A stretch of 64,000 nt of DNA, taken from NCBI GenBank assembly GCA_017406465.1, contig JAFQYM010000024.1, positions 28,388 to 92,387 of the forward strand, read 5' to 3'. The DNA is from Kiritimatiellia bacterium. Its GTDB lineage: Bacteria > Verrucomicrobiota > Kiritimatiellia > RFP12 > UBA1067. A program made the translations under genes and the position numbers. Shown piece by piece: positions 24,141 through 31,835 of this stretch. The notes under the pieces are model-generated. The model made no database searches. It had not been told where the DNA came from and saw nothing but the letters and a program-made list of their open reading frames with translations. The stretch's first letter is position 1. The number at the start of each line of letters is the position of its first letter.

Positions 24141-25760
24141 ATGAAGACGACATTGGCGACAACTGCTGCGCTTGTGCTCGCGCTGACTGCCCAGGCGGAA
24201 TTCAAGGTCGACCGTGCGGCGATGAGCGAGAAGTACTGGAGCATCTGGAACGACGAGGTCCAGGCGAAGATCGACGCCGACATCGAGCGGAACCGCAAGG
24301 CGGACGCGACGTTCGAAGTCGCGGCTCCGGACGGGACGGAGGTGAAGGCCGCGCAGATCACGCACGCGTTCTTCTTCGGGGCACACATCTTCAACTTCGA
24401 CCAGCTAGGGAAGAAGGAGTGGAACGACCGCTACAAGGCGCTCTACGACCAGGAGAACGGACTCTTCAACTCCGCGACCGTCGCGTTCTACTGGCGCACG
24501 CTCGAACCGTATCCGAACGCCCCGCGCTTCGCCGCAGGCTACGAAGACTCCGAGGAGTACTGGTGCCGCGAGTACGCGATCGACCCCGAGGGGTGCAAGG
24601 CGAAGCCCCACTGGCGGCGTCCCGCGGTCGACCCCGTGATCTCCTTCCTCAAGACGCGCCGCGTGCGCATCCACGGACATCCCCTCGTCTGGGGCAACAA
24701 CGAATGGCATACGCCCACTTGGCTATGGGACGACTTCTGCCCCGAAGGCGAGAAAGCAGCGCTCGAGCGCGTGACAGGCGTGAAGATCCCCGTGCGCGAC
24801 GTGACGCGTCCGATCTGCACCAAGAACATGGGGCCGAATTCGGCCTGGAGGGGCTGGCAGAGGGCATGGGCCGAGATCTACGCGAAGCTCTCTGAAGATG
24901 AGATCGCCGCGCTCGTCCCGACGTTCGTGAAAGCGCAGCGAGACTTCTACGAGAAGCGCGTGCGCGAGATCGGCGAGCGCTACGGAACGCGCGTCGACTC
25001 GTGGGATGTCGTGAACGAAAGCGCGACGGACTGGGCGCACGGGAAGGGGGCGAAGAACGACCTGCCCGTCACGAAGAGCCGCTACGGGCTCATGCCCGCG
25101 AACTACGCCTACAACGCCCTCGTTCTCGCCAAGAAGTATATGAGGCCGGACGCGTGGCTTAACGTCAACGAGTACAACATGGACGCGTTCCCCGGGCAGA
25201 TCGCCGATCTTGAGCGCAACGGCGCGACGTTCGACGTCGTCGGCTCGCAGATGCACCTGTTCAATCCCGCCGAGTCGAAGAAGCTCGCCGCCGGCGAGTT
25301 CACGGCCGAAACGCGGCAGAAGGTCTCGCCCGAAGGCATCGCCACTACGATGGCAAAGGTCGCGAAGGCGTCGGGGGGACGTCCGATACACCTTTCCGAA
25401 ATCACCATCACCGCTCCGGACAACTCGCCAAAGGGACAGATGGTGCAGGCGATCATCATGCGCAACTGCTACCGCGCCTGGTTCGCGGTCGAGAAGATGA
25501 ACGGCATCACGTGGTGGAACGTCGTCGACAACTGCGGCGCGCCGGGCGAGCCGTCGATCAGCGGCATCTTCACGCGTGACATGCAGCCCAAGGCCGCCTA
25601 CTTCGCGATGGACGACCTCATCAACCGCGAATGGAAGACGAAGACCACGGTCAAGGCCGAGGGCGGCAAGGTTTCCTTCCGCGGCTTCCGCGGACGCTAC
25701 CGCCTCACCTGGAAAGACGCCTCCGGCAAGAAGCAATCAAAACTCGTCGACGTCAAGTAG
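24141..25760 (+). CDS. GH10 endo-1,4-beta-xylanase (secreted)
   Basis: 539 aa, starting at 24141 with AAAGGA nine nt upstream; signal peptide KTTLATTAALVLALTAQAE. Residues ~55-490 form a GH10 TIM barrel. RIHGHPLVWGNNEWH is the conserved H-x-L-V-W strand, SWDVVNESATDW carries the acid/base Glu (residue 293), and HLSEITIT carries the nucleophile Glu (residue 420). It hydrolyses beta-1,4-xylan backbones by retention, outside the cytoplasm. An insertion of ~90 residues between strands 3 and 4 makes it longer than minimal GH10 enzymes. Its neighbours (XylR-type regulator, acid-sugar catabolism) support glucuronoxylan use. Confidence 0.93.
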   Translation: MKTTLATTAALVLALTAQAEFKVDRAAMSEKYWSIWNDEVQAKIDADIERNRKADATFEVAAPDGTEVKAAQITHAFFFGAHIFNFDQLGKKEWNDRYKALYDQENGLFNSATVAFYWRTLEPYPNAPRFAAGYEDSEEYWCREYAIDPEGCKAKPHWRRPAVDPVISFLKTRRVRIHGHPLVWGNNEWHTPTWLWDDFCPEGEKAALERVTGVKIPVRDVTRPICTKNMGPNSAWRGWQRAWAEIYAKLSEDEIAALVPTFVKAQRDFYEKRVREIGERYGTRVDSWDVVNESATDWAHGKGAKNDLPVTKSRYGLMPANYAYNALVLAKKYMRPDAWLNVNEYNMDAFPGQIADLERNGATFDVVGSQMHLFNPAESKKLAAGEFTAETRQKVSPEGIATTMAKVAKASGGRPIHLSEITITAPDNSPKGQMVQAIIMRNCYRAWFAVEKMNGITWWNVVDNCGAPGEPSISGIFTRDMQPKAAYFAMDDLINREWKTKTTVKAEGGKVSFRGFRGRYRLTWKDASGKKQSKLVDVK

Positions 25761-25809
25761 AGGTTCAACTTCAAACATCAAACCTTAAACATTCAACTAT
25801 TCAACGCCC
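25761..25809. repeat. G-poor heptamer-like spacer
   Basis: The 49 bp between the xylanase stop and the enolase ATG consist of imperfect repeats of TTCAAC / TCAAAC / TTAAAC words with almost no G. No Shine-Dalgarno precedes the next ATG. Related words (GTTGAAAAG) recur inside the GH106 gene. Confidence 0.55.
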
Positions 25810-27162
25810 ATGAACATCAACAAGATCAATCCGTCAACACTCAAGATCACGGACATGCGCTTCGCCGACATCGACGGCGCGCCCAAGCGCTGCACGCTGA
25901 TGAAGCTCTACACGAACCAGGGGCTCGTCGGCTACGGCGAAGTCCGCGACGCCAGCTCGCGTACCTATGCGGCGATGCTCAAGAGCCGCATCCTCGGCGA
26001 GAACCCCTGCAACGTCGAGAAGATCTTCCGCCGCATCAAGCAGTTCGGCGGCGACTCGCGCCAGGCGGGCGGCGTGTGCGCGGTTGAGCTCGCGTGCTGG
26101 GACCTCTGCGGCAAGGCGTGGGGACTCCCCGTGTGGCAGCTCCTCGGCGGAAAGTGGCGCGACGAGATTCGCTGCTACTGCGACACGGATTCCGAAGGAA
26201 CAGCCGAGCGAAGCGAGACAGCCGAAGGCCGCGGCCGCGACATGGGCGCGGCGCTCAAGGCGCGCATGAAAATGGGATTCACGTTCCTCAAGATGGACCT
26301 CGGCATCGAGCTTCTCACCGACGTCAAGGACGCGCTCATCGCGCCCTTGGGATATCTCGACTACATGCGCAAGATGAAGCACGTCGTCCAGACGCCGCAC
26401 GGCTCGATCGACCCGAGGTCGATGCGCGGCGAGGCGTTCGAGCTCTTCACAACCGCACACGGGCATACGGGCATACACATCACCGAGAAGGGCCTCGACT
26501 ATCTTGAGAAGTACATGTCCGATGTCCGCGATGTCATCGGCTGGGAGGTGCCGATTGCCATCGACCACCTCGGGCACATCCCCTACGAGGACTGCGTGCA
26601 GCTTCTCCGCCGTCTTGAGAAGTACCACCTTTCCTGGGCGGAGGACGTGCTCCCCTGGCGCAACACGGAACAATGGAAACAGCTCCACGCCGCGACGACG
26701 ACCCCGCTCGGCACGGGCGAGGACATCTATCTGAAGGAAGACTTCAAGCCCCTTCTCGCGTCGCATGCGCTCGCGGTGGTGCATCCCGACCTCCTCACCT
26801 GCGGCGGCATCATGGAGACGAAGAAAGTCGGCGACATGGCGGAGGACTACGGCGTCCAGATGAACATCCACATGGCCGAGTCTCCGATTGCCTGCCTCGC
26901 GGCGGTGCACACCGCGGCCGCGACGCGGAACTTCATGGCGCTGGAGCTGCACAGCGTGGATGTTCCGTGGTGGGGCGACCTCGTGAAGCCCGCGCTTTCC
27001 TACAAGGGCGGCTTCATCAAGGTCCCGACGAAGCCGGGTCTCGGCATCGACGAGCTGAACGAAAAGCTTATCAAGAAGCAGACCTGCGCCGACTTCCCGC
27101 CACCGTGGACGCCGACGAAGGAATGGGACAAGGAATGGTCCAACGACCGCCGCTGGAGCTGA
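25810..27162 (+). CDS. Enolase-superfamily (mandelate racemase type) sugar-acid dehydratase
   Basis: 450 aa. It has the N-terminal capping domain (NINKINPSTLKITDMRFADI ... EVRDASSRTYAA) and a TIM barrel. TFLKMDLG gives the KxD catalytic strand. Metal ligands fall at AIDHLGH (Asp), SWAEDVLPW (Glu) and GTGEDIYL (Glu); the general base His is in MNIHMAESP. Such enzymes abstract the alpha-proton of sugar acids and dehydrate them. Exact substrate (galactonate, mannonate, gluconate-type) cannot be read. A 13-residue charged insertion (about residues 131-143) carries the 12-mer GAGCGAAGCGAG at DNA level. The start is confirmed by the homologous start of the pseudogene copy. Confidence 0.85.
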   Translation: MNINKINPSTLKITDMRFADIDGAPKRCTLMKLYTNQGLVGYGEVRDASSRTYAAMLKSRILGENPCNVEKIFRRIKQFGGDSRQAGGVCAVELACWDLCGKAWGLPVWQLLGGKWRDEIRCYCDTDSEGTAERSETAEGRGRDMGAALKARMKMGFTFLKMDLGIELLTDVKDALIAPLGYLDYMRKMKHVVQTPHGSIDPRSMRGEAFELFTTAHGHTGIHITEKGLDYLEKYMSDVRDVIGWEVPIAIDHLGHIPYEDCVQLLRRLEKYHLSWAEDVLPWRNTEQWKQLHAATTTPLGTGEDIYLKEDFKPLLASHALAVVHPDLLTCGGIMETKKVGDMAEDYGVQMNIHMAESPIACLAAVHTAAATRNFMALELHSVDVPWWGDLVKPALSYKGGFIKVPTKPGLGIDELNEKLIKKQTCADFPPPWTPTKEWDKEWSNDRRWS

Positions 27163-27180
27163 CTGCAGAAAGGAATGGTA

Positions 27181-28884
27181 ATGCCAAAGGACAAAATCAG
27201 ACTGGCGCTGAAGGGAACGTTTTCATTCCTTCTTGCGTGTGCGCTCTTCCCTGCCGCGGCGGAGGTCCCGTTCTGCGCGCTGCGCTTCGGCTACCGCTTT
27301 ACGCAGCCCGACAAGTGGCCGGAGATGCGCGCGGCGCTGGAGAAGAATCGCCCGGCGTTCGACGAAGTGTGGTTCTCGACGGGCGTGAGCTTCCCGTCGC
27401 TCGCCTGGCACGAGACGCATGCGCGGCAGTGCGCGCAGGCGGCGGACGACTTGAGAAAGATGGGCATCGTCCCCTCCATCGAGATCCAGACGATCATCGG
27501 GCATACGGACGACATCATCGGTTCCGGAGACTGCTCGGGCCAGGACTGGGGGACGATGGTCTCGGCCGACGGTCTGCCGGCAAAGCACCTCTCCTGTCCG
27601 CGTGATCCGAAGCTCATCGCCTACTTCGTCCGCGTGGCCGAGATGCACGCGGCCTGGAAGCCGGGTTCCGTGTGGGTGGACGACGACCTCTCCTACCGCA
27701 ATCGCGCGCCTGTCCTGAAGCCCGGCAACCGGCTTGCCGGCTGTTTCTGCGACGCTTGCATCGCCGGCTTCTCCCGCGCCGAGGGGAAGACGTGGGAACG
27801 GGCGGCTCTCGCGCAGGCGATCCGTTCGGACGCGGCCATTCGCACGCGCTGGGACGAGTATTCGTGCGGCGTCATGGGCGAGCTGACGCGCGCGATCGCC
27901 GCCGCCGTGCACCGTGTCTCGCCGGAGACCGTCATGGGGTACCAGTACGGCGGGCCGCTGTACGCCGCCGTTCCGCGCGGCCTCTACGACGGCAGCGGAC
28001 ATCCCGTCCGGCTGCGTCCGGGGGCGGGCGCATATTGGGACACCGACCCCTACGATCAGCTGGGCAAGGCCTATTGCCTTCAAACGATGCTGGACGGCTT
28101 TCGCGACGAGAAGTGGATGGGCGCGTGCTGTCCCGAGATCGAGACGTGCCCGCGCACGTTCGCCTGCCGGACGGTGCAGGGACTCATCCTCGAGGCGTTC
28201 GAGAACCTTGCCCTTGGGATGGATTTTCTCAGCATGTTCGCGGCGGATGCGCGCACGGACGAGACGACGGAATTCTACGCCGACGGCCTCTTTCCGCGTC
28301 TGGCGGCGGCGCATGCGTTCCTCCAGGGTTATCATGCGGCGAATGGCGGGACGCGCCCGTGCGGGTTTTCCGTTCCGAACGGGCGTCCCGCGAAGCTGGT
28401 CGCCTGCCGGGGCGTGCCGATTGTCGGCGCGACGGGTCGTTCGCTGGGGGCGTTGCCGGATATCGCGTCGATCAGCGTGCGCATGGCGGGATCGGGCGAG
28501 GTCGATGTGCATTCGCCGCTCTACCAGACGCGCGTCATGCAGATTGCCTCCTCGACGGGCCTGACGAGTTTCTACGCGCGGTGCGACCGCGCCTCCGGCG
28601 GGAAGCTGCCGGTTGTGTTCGAGTCGGCGGTGCGGGCGTTTGCGATGCCGCGCGTGCGCGACGACTGGACGCTTGCCACGGTGGCGATCGTGAACGCCTC
28701 GATCGACCGGCAGGATCCGGTGACGGTTCGCCTGCGTGGCGTTCCGGCGGATGCGAAGACGGCGGTCTGGCACCAGCCGGAGACCGAGGACGTCGCAATC
28801 GCCTTCGTGCGTGATGGCGCGGACGTTCGCGTGCGCCTGCCGCGAATCGGCGCGTGGGCGTGCGGCTATCTTTCGTTCAAGTGA
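27181..28884 (+). CDS. Secreted hypothetical protein, probable TIM-barrel glycosidase-like
   Basis: 567 aa. The ATG at 27181 is preferred over 27175 because AAAGGA then lies at proper distance. Signal peptide ALKGTFSFLLACALFPAAAE. The sequence has TIM-barrel-like features: FDEVWFSTGVSFPS, PGSVWVDDDLSYRNR with a Cys-rich CFCDACIAGF, ETVMGYQYGGP and EAFENLALGMDFLSMFAAD, then a beta-sandwich C-terminus. These suggest a GH42-like or uncharacterised family, but I do not recognise catalytic residues with certainty. The position between enolase and SDR genes suggests action on the same oligosaccharide. Confidence 0.6.
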   Translation: MPKDKIRLALKGTFSFLLACALFPAAAEVPFCALRFGYRFTQPDKWPEMRAALEKNRPAFDEVWFSTGVSFPSLAWHETHARQCAQAADDLRKMGIVPSIEIQTIIGHTDDIIGSGDCSGQDWGTMVSADGLPAKHLSCPRDPKLIAYFVRVAEMHAAWKPGSVWVDDDLSYRNRAPVLKPGNRLAGCFCDACIAGFSRAEGKTWERAALAQAIRSDAAIRTRWDEYSCGVMGELTRAIAAAVHRVSPETVMGYQYGGPLYAAVPRGLYDGSGHPVRLRPGAGAYWDTDPYDQLGKAYCLQTMLDGFRDEKWMGACCPEIETCPRTFACRTVQGLILEAFENLALGMDFLSMFAADARTDETTEFYADGLFPRLAAAHAFLQGYHAANGGTRPCGFSVPNGRPAKLVACRGVPIVGATGRSLGALPDIASISVRMAGSGEVDVHSPLYQTRVMQIASSTGLTSFYARCDRASGGKLPVVFESAVRAFAMPRVRDDWTLATVAIVNASIDRQDPVTVRLRGVPADAKTAVWHQPETEDVAIAFVRDGADVRVRLPRIGAWACGYLSFK

Positions 28885-28905
28885 AAAGGGAAGGAATGAG
28901 TTCAC

Positions 28906-29610
28906 ATGTTGAAGGAGAAGTTTGATTTGACGGGCAAGACGGCGCTCGTGACTGGCAGTACGCGCGGAATCGGAAAGGCGATCGGCGACGCGTTCGAGGA
29001 ATACGGCGCGAAGGTGATCCGCCACAACACGAAGGTGTGTGATCTCGCGGACCCTGCCGCTATCGAAGCGTTCTTCGCAAAGCTCGAGGCGGAAGGAACA
29101 ATGCCCGACATCCTCGTAGCGAACGCGTCGATCCAGTCGAAGATACCATGGACGGAGTTTCCGATGGACGAGGCGCGCAGGGAAGTGCAGGTGAACTTCC
29201 TTGCGACCCTGCGGATGTTCCAGCTCTGCCACCCGAAGATGAAGGCGCAGAAATGGGGACGCCTCATCGTCGTAGGTTCCGTAAACGAGCGCCGTCCTCA
29301 TCCCGACATGTGCGTGTACGCCGCGACAAAGTCGGCGCAGGAAAATCTCGTCAGGGGAATCGCGCGGCAGGTCGCGGCCGAGGGAATAACGGTGAACAAC
29401 CTCTGCCCGGGAGTCTTCTACACCGACAGAAACAAGGAATGCCTCGCAGATCCCGTCTACGGGCCGAAGGTGACGGCGGCAATTCCGATGCACGACTACG
29501 CGATGCCCGAAGACGCGGCGGGAACCGCCCTTCTCCTCGCATCCGACGCAGGGCGCTACATCACAGGCGCGACGATCATGATCGACGGCGGGCTTTCCCT
29601 CCCCGGCTAA
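28906..29610 (+). CDS. Short-chain dehydrogenase/reductase
   Basis: 234 aa, classical SDR length. The cofactor motif TGSTRGIGKA starts near residue 14, VANAS replaces the usual NNAG, and the catalytic YAATK follows Ser of VVGSVNERR. The C-terminus ITGATIMIDGGLSLPG is typical. It oxidises or reduces a sugar or sugar acid (KduD-like 2-dehydro-3-deoxy-gluconate steps are a plausible role) in the cytoplasm. AAGGAA lies 10 nt before the ATG and the gene follows the hypothetical glycosidase by 21 bp. Confidence 0.9.
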   Translation: MLKEKFDLTGKTALVTGSTRGIGKAIGDAFEEYGAKVIRHNTKVCDLADPAAIEAFFAKLEAEGTMPDILVANASIQSKIPWTEFPMDEARREVQVNFLATLRMFQLCHPKMKAQKWGRLIVVGSVNERRPHPDMCVYAATKSAQENLVRGIARQVAAEGITVNNLCPGVFYTDRNKECLADPVYGPKVTAAIPMHDYAMPEDAAGTALLLASDAGRYITGATIMIDGGLSLPG

Positions 29611-29657
29611 CCGCCAACGACCAACGACTAACGACTAGCAACTAACGACTAACAACC
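29611..29657. repeat. Heptamer (AACGACT-type) spacer
   Basis: The 47 bp between SDR stop and MFS start are six to seven imperfect copies of the word AACGACT/AACTAAC. There is no Shine-Dalgarno before the MFS ATG; the repeat abuts the start codon. Confidence 0.7.
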
Positions 29658-30911
29658 ATGCACTACAAATGGCGAGCACTGGCGCTTCTCTGGGTGGCGT
29701 TCTTCCTCCAGCAAGGCACTCGGCAGATCTTCGGCGCGACGCTTACCTCGATACAGGGGTCGCTCGGGGCGAGCGCCGCGGCGATAGGCGCCGTGGCGAC
29801 GGTGTTCACGTTCGCCTATGGGCTCTCCGTTCCGTTTGCTGGCGCGGCGGCCGATCTTTTCAACCGCAAGTGGATGGTCGTGTCGGGCGTGTTCGTCTTC
29901 TGCTTGGGAATTTTCGCCTCCGGGTTCGTCGCGTCGCTTGGACTGATGGTTGTCTCGTACGGAATCCTCAACGGCTTCGGACAGTCGTTCTACTACCCTT
30001 CCGCAACGTCTATAATCGGCGAGCTTCACACGGAGACTCGCGCAACGGCACTATCAATATTGCAGATGGGGCTATATGCCGGCATAATCGGGTGCAGCGC
30101 GGCGTCAGGATGGCTTGCGGAGTCTGGCGCGGAGGGCTGGCGCATACCGTTCAAGGTATTCGGCGGAATCGGCATCCTCTGGGCAATCGTCCTCGCTCTC
30201 GGCCTGCAAGGGAAAAGTTTGGACAGGATTAACAAGATTGACAGGATTTCCGCAACAAGCAATCCTGTTAATCCTGTAAATCCTGTCCAAAACAAGCCTT
30301 CGCTCAGGGAAGCATTCAAGGTCTTCGTCGGCAACCCATCTGCGATTCTCCTTGCGGCTGGGCTTGGGATGATGATCTACGTCGACGTCGGCTTCAAGAC
30401 CTGGATGCCGAGCCACCTCTCCGAGTCATTCGGAGTCGCAAAGGGTTCCGCCGCGCTGAACGCCGTCCTCTGGCACTATATCGGCGCGTTTGTCGGCGTA
30501 ACGCTTGGCGGCAGGATTTCCGACAAGCTTGCAAAGACACGGCCATCTGTGCGAATGGAGACGAACATCGCCGGTCTCGCCCTCGCCGTGCCGTTCATCG
30601 TCTGGATGGCTTACGCGCCGTCGCTTCTCATGTGCGGCGTCGCGATGGCACTCTTCGGCGTGTTCCGCGGCGTCTACGACTCGAACCTAATGGCGTCGCT
30701 CTTCGACCTAATACCGCAGCGCTACCACGCCTCGGGCGCTGGGCTGATGCTTTCATGCGCGTTTGTCTTCGGCTCGACGTCGCCGGTCGTGCTTGGGCTC
30801 GTGAAGGACGCTTTCTCGTCGACAGCCGCGCTCGCCTCGCTCGCCGCGTTCTACCTCGCCGGCGCAGGCATCATCGCAATTGCGAGACGGCGACAATATT
30901 TTCGTTCATGA
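29658..30911 (+). CDS. MFS transporter (organic acid / sugar acid)
   Basis: 417 aa with about 12 membrane segments in two halves. AGAAADLFNRKWMVVSG is the loop 2-3 region corresponding to the MFS D-R-x-G motif. The arrangement resembles the anion:cation symporter / OPA-like branch, which fits uptake of hexuronates or aldonates released by the nearby hydrolases. The cytoplasmic loop between TM6 and TM7 carries an in-frame inverted repeat insertion encoding DRINKIDRISATSNPVNPVN (residues ~192-211). No Shine-Dalgarno is seen. Confidence 0.88.
   Translation: MHYKWRALALLWVAFFLQQGTRQIFGATLTSIQGSLGASAAAIGAVATVFTFAYGLSVPFAGAAADLFNRKWMVVSGVFVFCLGIFASGFVASLGLMVVSYGILNGFGQSFYYPSATSIIGELHTETRATALSILQMGLYAGIIGCSAASGWLAESGAEGWRIPFKVFGGIGILWAIVLALGLQGKSLDRINKIDRISATSNPVNPVNPVQNKPSLREAFKVFVGNPSAILLAAGLGMMIYVDVGFKTWMPSHLSESFGVAKGSAALNAVLWHYIGAFVGVTLGGRISDKLAKTRPSVRMETNIAGLALAVPFIVWMAYAPSLLMCGVAMALFGVFRGVYDSNLMASLFDLIPQRYHASGAGLMLSCAFVFGSTSPVVLGLVKDAFSSTAALASLAAFYLAGAGIIAIARRRQYFRS
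30218..30291. repeat. In-frame inverted repeat inside the MFS gene
   Basis: TTTGGACAGGATT (30218-30230) and AATCCTGTCCAAA (30279-30291) are perfect 13-bp arms. A second pair, ACAGGATT / AATCCTGT, is nested inside. The unit keeps the reading frame and lies in the central cytoplasmic loop. Confidence 0.85.
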
Positions 30912-30922
30912 AAGGAACTCCG

Positions 30923-31027
30923 ATGATTGTCAAAAAGCCTACATTACCGTTTCGGCACTTTATAGCGTTTCGGCAATCCCCAGGATGGCGAAACGTTAGT
31001 GGAGCCTTCGGACACAATCGGAGTTAA
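30923..31027 (+). CDS. Possible 34-aa leader ORF
   Basis: ATG with AAAGGA eight nt upstream, 34 codons and a TAA. The peptide (IVKKPTLPFRHFIAFRQSPG ...) resembles nothing known. It lies in the gap between the MFS and RraA-like genes and may be chance or the remnant of a deleted gene. Confidence 0.2.
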   Translation: MIVKKPTLPFRHFIAFRQSPGWRNVSGAFGHNRS

Positions 31028-31052
31028 TCAAAATTAAGAAAGGAATGATAAA

Positions 31053-31808
31053 ATGCCATCACTAGCAGATATGCGTTCAAAGGCCAAGGAAGCGGGCCTT
31101 ATGAAACTCGACAAGCTCATCGCGAAGCGCCAGAGTGTGCCGACAAACGAATTCCCGATTCCGGTAAAGGAGCTCTGCGAACGCTTCGAGAAGCTCTACA
31201 CTGGCTGCGTCAACGACGTCATGCGCGAGGCGTGCCTTCTCGACCAGAACCTCCCCCACGAGATCATGCCGCTTCGCGACGAGATGGTCGTGTGCGGCGA
31301 GGCGTTCACCGTGAAGTCCGCGCCCAACTGCATGATCGAGGGCGAGATGACGTTCCGCGCGCAGATGCTCGACGACTTCAAGCCGAACGGCGTCGTCGTG
31401 TGGGATACGTCTGACGACGTGGAAGCGTCGCTTTGGGGCGGCGTCATGACGGCGACTGCGATGACGAAGGGAATCCGCGGCGCTGTAATCGCGGGAGGAA
31501 TCCGCGACACGAAGCAGATCCTCGAGCAGAAGTTCCCGATATTCTACAAGTACCGCGTCTCGAACGGATCGCTCGGCCGCTGCATGATAACGCACTACCA
31601 GGTACCTGTCAGGATCGGCAAGGTAACGGTTCGTCCCGGCGACATCATCATGGGCGACATCGACGGCGTAATCTGCATCCCGCGCGAGATCGCCTACGAA
31701 GTCCTGCTCCGCGCCGAGGGAATCGAGCGCAACGAGGTCGACATCTTCTCGTGGGTCCGCCAGGGCGACACCATCAGCGAGATAATCGACAAGGGCGGGT
31801 ATTTCTGA
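31053..31808 (+). CDS. RraA-like / HMG aldolase family protein
   Basis: 251 aa. RraA-fold motifs are GVVVWDTSDDVEASLWGGVM, VIAGGIRDTKQIL and GDIIMGDIDGVICIP, in the order of the Class II HMG/CHA aldolases and RraA-like proteins. The G-x-x-R-D and D-x-D-G segments bind a divalent metal. Members cleave 4-hydroxy-4-methyl-2-oxoglutarate-type acids or decarboxylate oxaloacetate; in PVC sugar-acid clusters they probably act as aldolases on keto-deoxy sugar acids. Longer at the N-terminus (~50 residues) than E. coli RraA (161 aa). AAAGGA lies upstream. Confidence 0.85.
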   Translation: MPSLADMRSKAKEAGLMKLDKLIAKRQSVPTNEFPIPVKELCERFEKLYTGCVNDVMREACLLDQNLPHEIMPLRDEMVVCGEAFTVKSAPNCMIEGEMTFRAQMLDDFKPNGVVVWDTSDDVEASLWGGVMTATAMTKGIRGAVIAGGIRDTKQILEQKFPIFYKYRVSNGSLGRCMITHYQVPVRIGKVTVRPGDIIMGDIDGVICIPREIAYEVLLRAEGIERNEVDIFSWVRQGDTISEIIDKGGYF

Positions 31809-31818
31809 TTACCCGCCC
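31793..31818. terminator. Hairpin between convergent RraA-like and Gfo/Idh genes
   Basis: GGGCGGGT, 10-nt loop, ACCCGCCC. The hairpin spans the RraA-like stop codon and lies 18 bp from the convergent gene end. No strong T-run follows, so it may work bidirectionally but weakly. Confidence 0.4.
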
Positions 31819-31835
31819 CTGTCGTTCGAATCGAT

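Noticed and set aside
22599..24386. 595-codon version of the XylR-type regulator
   Set aside because: The first ~208 codons are antisense to the pseudogene and xylanase. The domain and a leaderless promoter support the start at 23762.
23967..25760. Longer xylanase start inside the pseudogene
   Set aside because: The signal peptide and a proper ribosome binding site are at 24141; the extra residues come from the decayed enolase copy.
27223..29493. 756-codon open frame on the minus strand
   Set aside because: Antisense to the hypothetical glycosidase and SDR genes, which have convincing motifs; its product is Arg/His-rich with no domain.
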